Source of the DNA: CBDCMJ01 sp965224325
GTDB lineage: Bacteria; Chloroflexota; Dehalococcoidia; Lucifugimonadales; UBA3495
Length of the DNA: 64,000 bases
Reading direction: 5' to 3'
NCBI GenBank assembly: GCA_965224325.1
Contig: CBDCYT010000007.1
Span: forward strand, 1 to 64,000
Shown here: positions 61,460 to 64,000 of the stretch, in pieces
Numbering within the stretch: position 1 is the stretch's first letter
How the letters are laid out: each line of letters starts with the position of its first letter
Notes under the pieces: model-generated
Told to the model about the DNA's origin: nothing
The model's database searches: none
The model's input: only the letters and a program-made list of their open reading frames with translations
Position numbers and translations under genes: made by a program

Positions 61460-62425
61460 TTAGTACACAGGGGTGCGCCAGGCCGAGCGCTTGGGGTCGT
61501 CCCCGCGGACGACGTTCCGAAACAACCCCTTCAACCGGGTGACCGCCGGCCCCTGATCTCCATCGCCCACCGTGTACTTATCGACGCTTCCCACTGCCTC
61601 TACTTCCACCGCTGTGCCGCAAATAAATACCTCGTCGGCCAGGTATAATTCCGTGCGGTCAATCTCCCGTTCAAGCACCGGGATCCCCAGCTCTTCAGTC
61701 AGCAATTCCTTCACCACCTCCCGGGTAACGCTTTCTAGTATTCCCGCGCTCCAGGGAGGGGTCAGGGCGACCCCATCGCGAATGAGATAGATGCAGGCAT
61801 AGCTCGCCTCGGCCACTTTGCCATTAGGGTTCAAGATGATCCCATAGTCGTAGCCGTTGATATGGGACTCGGTGGATACGTAGCGGCTGTTCTGATAATT
61901 GGTGATGGCCTTGGCCCTGGGCGGCATCACGTTGTCCGAGATTCGGGTCCAACTGCTAACATTGCAACGGGCCGCCTTTGCCTCGTCCAGACCCGAGGAT
62001 GCAGACCTGGTGGTTATCACTATCTCGCCAGGCTGCTCCAACACCGCCAAGTAACCGGGCACGCCGCCGCCAAAATACGCCAGCGGTTGAACGTAGGTGT
62101 CGGATCGGCACCCATTGGAGCGCAACAGTCCCACGATCGCCTCTGCTAGCTGGTCTTTGGAGTAAGGGGATGTCATTCTCATGATCTTCATGGATTGGAA
62201 CAGCCGCTTTAGGTGAGCCTCCAGGTGAAAGACGTACAGTTGCTGAGTCTCAGAGTTCCAGTACCCTCTGATTCCCTCGAACACGGCGGAGATTGCGCTC
62301 CAGGCCAACATTGAAATGTGAACGGTCGCTTTCTCCCACTCCACCAGGTCACCGGACCGCCATAAGTAAGCGGAAGGGACCTGAGAGCCGGCTTTGGGTT
62401 GCTGTTCCAGCTTTTGTTCGACCAT
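61460..62425 (-). CDS. ilvE: Branched-chain amino acid aminotransferase
   Basis: 321 residues from MVEQKLEQQ; the longer in-frame start adds a basic, unlikely extension. It is a fold-type IV PLP enzyme: HISMLAWSAISAVFEGIRGY near 36-55, MPPRAKAITNYQNSRYVSTE with the PLP Lys near 172, and ADEVFICGTAVEVEAVGSVD near the end. It transfers the amino group of Val, Leu or Ile to 2-oxoglutarate. D-amino acid and aminodeoxychorismate relatives are possible, but the VFEGIRGYW start and the motif order favour IlvE. Confidence 0.85.
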   Translation of the reverse strand: MVEQKLEQQPKAGSQVPSAYLWRSGDLVEWEKATVHISMLAWSAISAVFEGIRGYWNSETQQLYVFHLEAHLKRLFQSMKIMRMTSPYSKDQLAEAIVGLLRSNGCRSDTYVQPLAYFGGGVPGYLAVLEQPGEIVITTRSASSGLDEAKAARCNVSSWTRISDNVMPPRAKAITNYQNSRYVSTESHINGYDYGIILNPNGKVAEASYACIYLIRDGVALTPPWSAGILESVTREVVKELLTEELGIPVLEREIDRTELYLADEVFICGTAVEVEAVGSVDKYTVGDGDQGPAVTRLKGLFRNVVRGDDPKRSAWRTPVY

Positions 62426-62520
62426 GAGTAGGACGGACCTCCCTTGGGGCTGCGGGCGCCTACCTACCTTAAAGTGGCCCGGCCAGTTCATTATAGCGTA
62501 GTCTCCAATTGCCTAACCTA

Positions 62521-62899
62521 CCCCACCCGACGCGCCTAAGACCCAGAGCGGCCTCAGGGTCGTTTAATTGTCTGCCGACCATCATATCCGCCGCTCACCT
62601 AGTCTGCCGCCGGTCATACCCGCCGCTCATCCGGTCTGCCGCCGGTCATACCCGCCGCTCACCCGGTTTGCCGCCGGCATACCCGCCGCTCACCCGGTCT
62701 GTCGTTCGTCAAACCCGCCGCTCACCCGGTCTGCTGCCCGTCTTACGCGCCGCTCACCCGTCTTTCCCGCGAAAGCGGGAATCCATACGTTCTTGATGTT
62801 GGACTGCCATTGGACAAGCCCAAAGTGCAAGGGAAAATAGGAGTTGCCGCGAAAACTAAAAGACCCACCCGGCGCGCCTAAGACCTAGAGCGGCCCGCC
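62521..62899. repeat. 32-bp tandem repeats flanked by a 32-bp direct repeat
   Basis: About six copies of a 32-bp unit (ATACCCGCCGCTCACCCGGT then CTGCCGCCGGTC) run from 62583 to about 62770, drifting toward the right and ending in a CCCGCGAAAGCGGG hairpin. At 62521 and 62868 a direct repeat, CGCGCCTAAGACCYAGAGCGGCC-like, brackets the array. No gene is supported between 62426 and 63288. Confidence 0.75.
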
Positions 62900-63288
62900 C
62901 CGGTACTGACCGGTAAATCAAAACAATAAAACGTCAGTGTTTCACGTGGGGTGGGAAGGGAAGCCCCGATGTCACCGCATGGCCCATCACTCCGGTAGCC
63001 GGGTAACGGGTGGCCTTGGGCCCCATGCTAATTGGACCCTGAGACGGAGCTATGGGGAGTGACAGCCTTACCCTAAGGATAGGCTCAGGTGGGTGAATAG
63101 GCTCATCCGGCGGCTGGGTTCTCGCGGGTGAATGGGCGTACCCTGAAATCGGGGAAGTTTCGGACCCGCCGTTGATCAGCGCCGGCGCACGGCACGTCGG
63201 CACAGTGGAACACGGCGTTGAGCGGGATCACTGAAAGCTGATACCATGAACCCAAACTGGACCCAATCGCATAGACGTCGAGGAACCC

Positions 63289-64000
63289 ATGGCCCAACGG
63301 AGTCAGACCGGCCCGCCCGAGAATTCCCAAGACAGGCCGTTGCCCAACTTGCGAGCTCAGCCCCGGAGCTTCTTTAAAGCTCCTCTTTGCACTGACCTGA
63401 ATGATTTGGACGCCGCCGTGGCATTTATTGGAGTCCCTTTTGATCAAGGCACTCTTGGCCGGCCCGGCGCCAGATATGGCCCGGACGCCATCAGGGACGC
63501 GCCTCGGGCCTACGCCTACGTGGACCCCTTCGGCCGGCAAATGGAGGCGGAAGGCTATTTCGACGTCGACGCTGGGAACGAACTGCTGCGCGGCGTGACC
63601 ATGGCCGACTGCGGCAACATCTCCATTCTCCCCTCCGAGGTCCTGGGGAACTTCGACAGGCTAACCCAGGTGGTGGCGAAGGTGGTGGAACGCGGTTCCT
63701 TCCCGGTGATTGTCGGCGGGGACCATGCCATCACTTTCCCGGCAGTCCGGGGCATGAGCGGGCACTCTCCCCTTAACATGGTCCACTTCGACGCCCACAT
63801 GGACTACACCCACGATTATCAGGGCGCCCTATACACCCACGGCAGTCCCATCCGCCGCTGCCGGGAACTCCCTTTCGTCGACCACATAAGCTCGGTGGGC
63901 ATACGCACGGCCCGGCGGGGGCCCTACGAGCAGTCTCAACGGGATGGGAACCTCGTTATCACCACCAACCGGTTCCGAGAGTTGGGGCCTCAGGGAGTGG
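63289..64000 (+). CDS. Agmatinase/ureohydrolase family protein (runs off window)
   Basis: 237 codons to the window edge. VAFIGVPFDQGTLGRPGARY is the ureohydrolase opening; VIVGGDHAITFPAVRG (GGDH near 143-147) and MVHFDAHMDYTHDY (DAHMD near 167-171) hold residues of the dinuclear manganese site. The family hydrolyses guanidino groups (agmatine, guanidinopropionate and others). The C-terminal metal motif lies beyond the window, so the substrate group cannot be fixed. The start is the first ATG in frame, MAQRSQTGPPENS. Confidence 0.85.
   Translation, partial: MAQRSQTGPPENSQDRPLPNLRAQPRSFFKAPLCTDLNDLDAAVAFIGVPFDQGTLGRPGARYGPDAIRDAPRAYAYVDPFGRQMEAEGYFDVDAGNELLRGVTMADCGNISILPSEVLGNFDRLTQVVAKVVERGSFPVIVGGDHAITFPAVRGMSGHSPLNMVHFDAHMDYTHDYQGALYTHGSPIRRCRELPFVDHISSVGIRTARRGPYEQSQRDGNLVITTNRFRELGPQGV

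Noticed and set aside
62583..62770. CRISPR array
   Set aside because: The 32-bp units follow each other directly with no unique spacers, and the units themselves drift. There are no cas genes nearby.

Overview
The window is GC-rich bacterial DNA with long runs of insertion sequences. It most resembles an uncultured Chloroflexota genome of the SAR202/Dehalococcoidia kind. That is an inference from Pro/Thr-rich lipoproteins, a leucine-rich-repeat lipoprotein, the mix of housekeeping genes (PuuE-type deacetylase, PAC2 protein, branched-chain aminotransferase, agmatinase) and short repeats often seen in that phylum. No rRNA or complete tRNA gene was found.

Layout. 0-5.3 kb: a nuclease-like hypothetical gene, a decayed NYN-domain gene and two lipoproteins. 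5.3-8.9 kb: module A of a mobile element on the minus strand (two small genes, AlpA-like regulator, AT-hook protein, tyrosine integrase), cut off by an IS3-family element. 8.9-20.4 kb: an IS hotspot (IS3, IS5, IS3, IS701, IS1182 and a broken IS1182-like element) around one class I/II aminotransferase gene. 20.7-24.6 kb: a 1,280-residue SIR2-domain protein that looks like an anti-phage NADase. 25.2-30.8 kb: a serine recombinase, ribbon-helix-helix protein, PD-(D/E)XK protein, small conserved protein, HTH protein and replication-relaxation-like protein, all on the minus strand. 31-36.8 kb: allantoinase-like deacetylase, SMP-30 remnant, IS3 remnants, LRR lipoprotein, NucS/DUF91-like nuclease and D-2-hydroxyacid dehydrogenase.

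37.3-47.9 kb is a co-directional defence operon: HTH regulator, hsdM, TIR protein, membrane protein, second TIR protein, KAP P-loop NTPase, hsdS, a DUF433/DUF5615 toxin-antitoxin pair, hsdR. A TIR/membrane/TIR/KAP cassette inside a type I restriction operon is the strongest candidate here for an undescribed system. hsdS carries one in-frame TAG; KAP and hsdR each carry one frameshift.

47.9-51.2 kb holds IS1380, IS5 and IS701 material. 51.2-59.4 kb is module B, a close relative of module A that keeps its integrase, AlpA-like and AT-hook genes. Diverging from them is a short virion-assembly set (P-loop protein, HK97-type prohead protease, connector-like protein, portal, terminase large subunit) ending at a strong terminator. 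No major capsid or tail gene follows, so it looks like a capsid-associated satellite or a reduced prophage. 60.3-64 kb returns to chromosomal genes: PAC2 protein, branched-chain aminotransferase, a 32-bp tandem repeat array, and a ureohydrolase that runs off the window.

Many genes are interrupted by exactly one lesion, often a homopolymer frameshift or a single TAG. From sequence alone I cannot separate decay, phase variation, recoding and assembly error.
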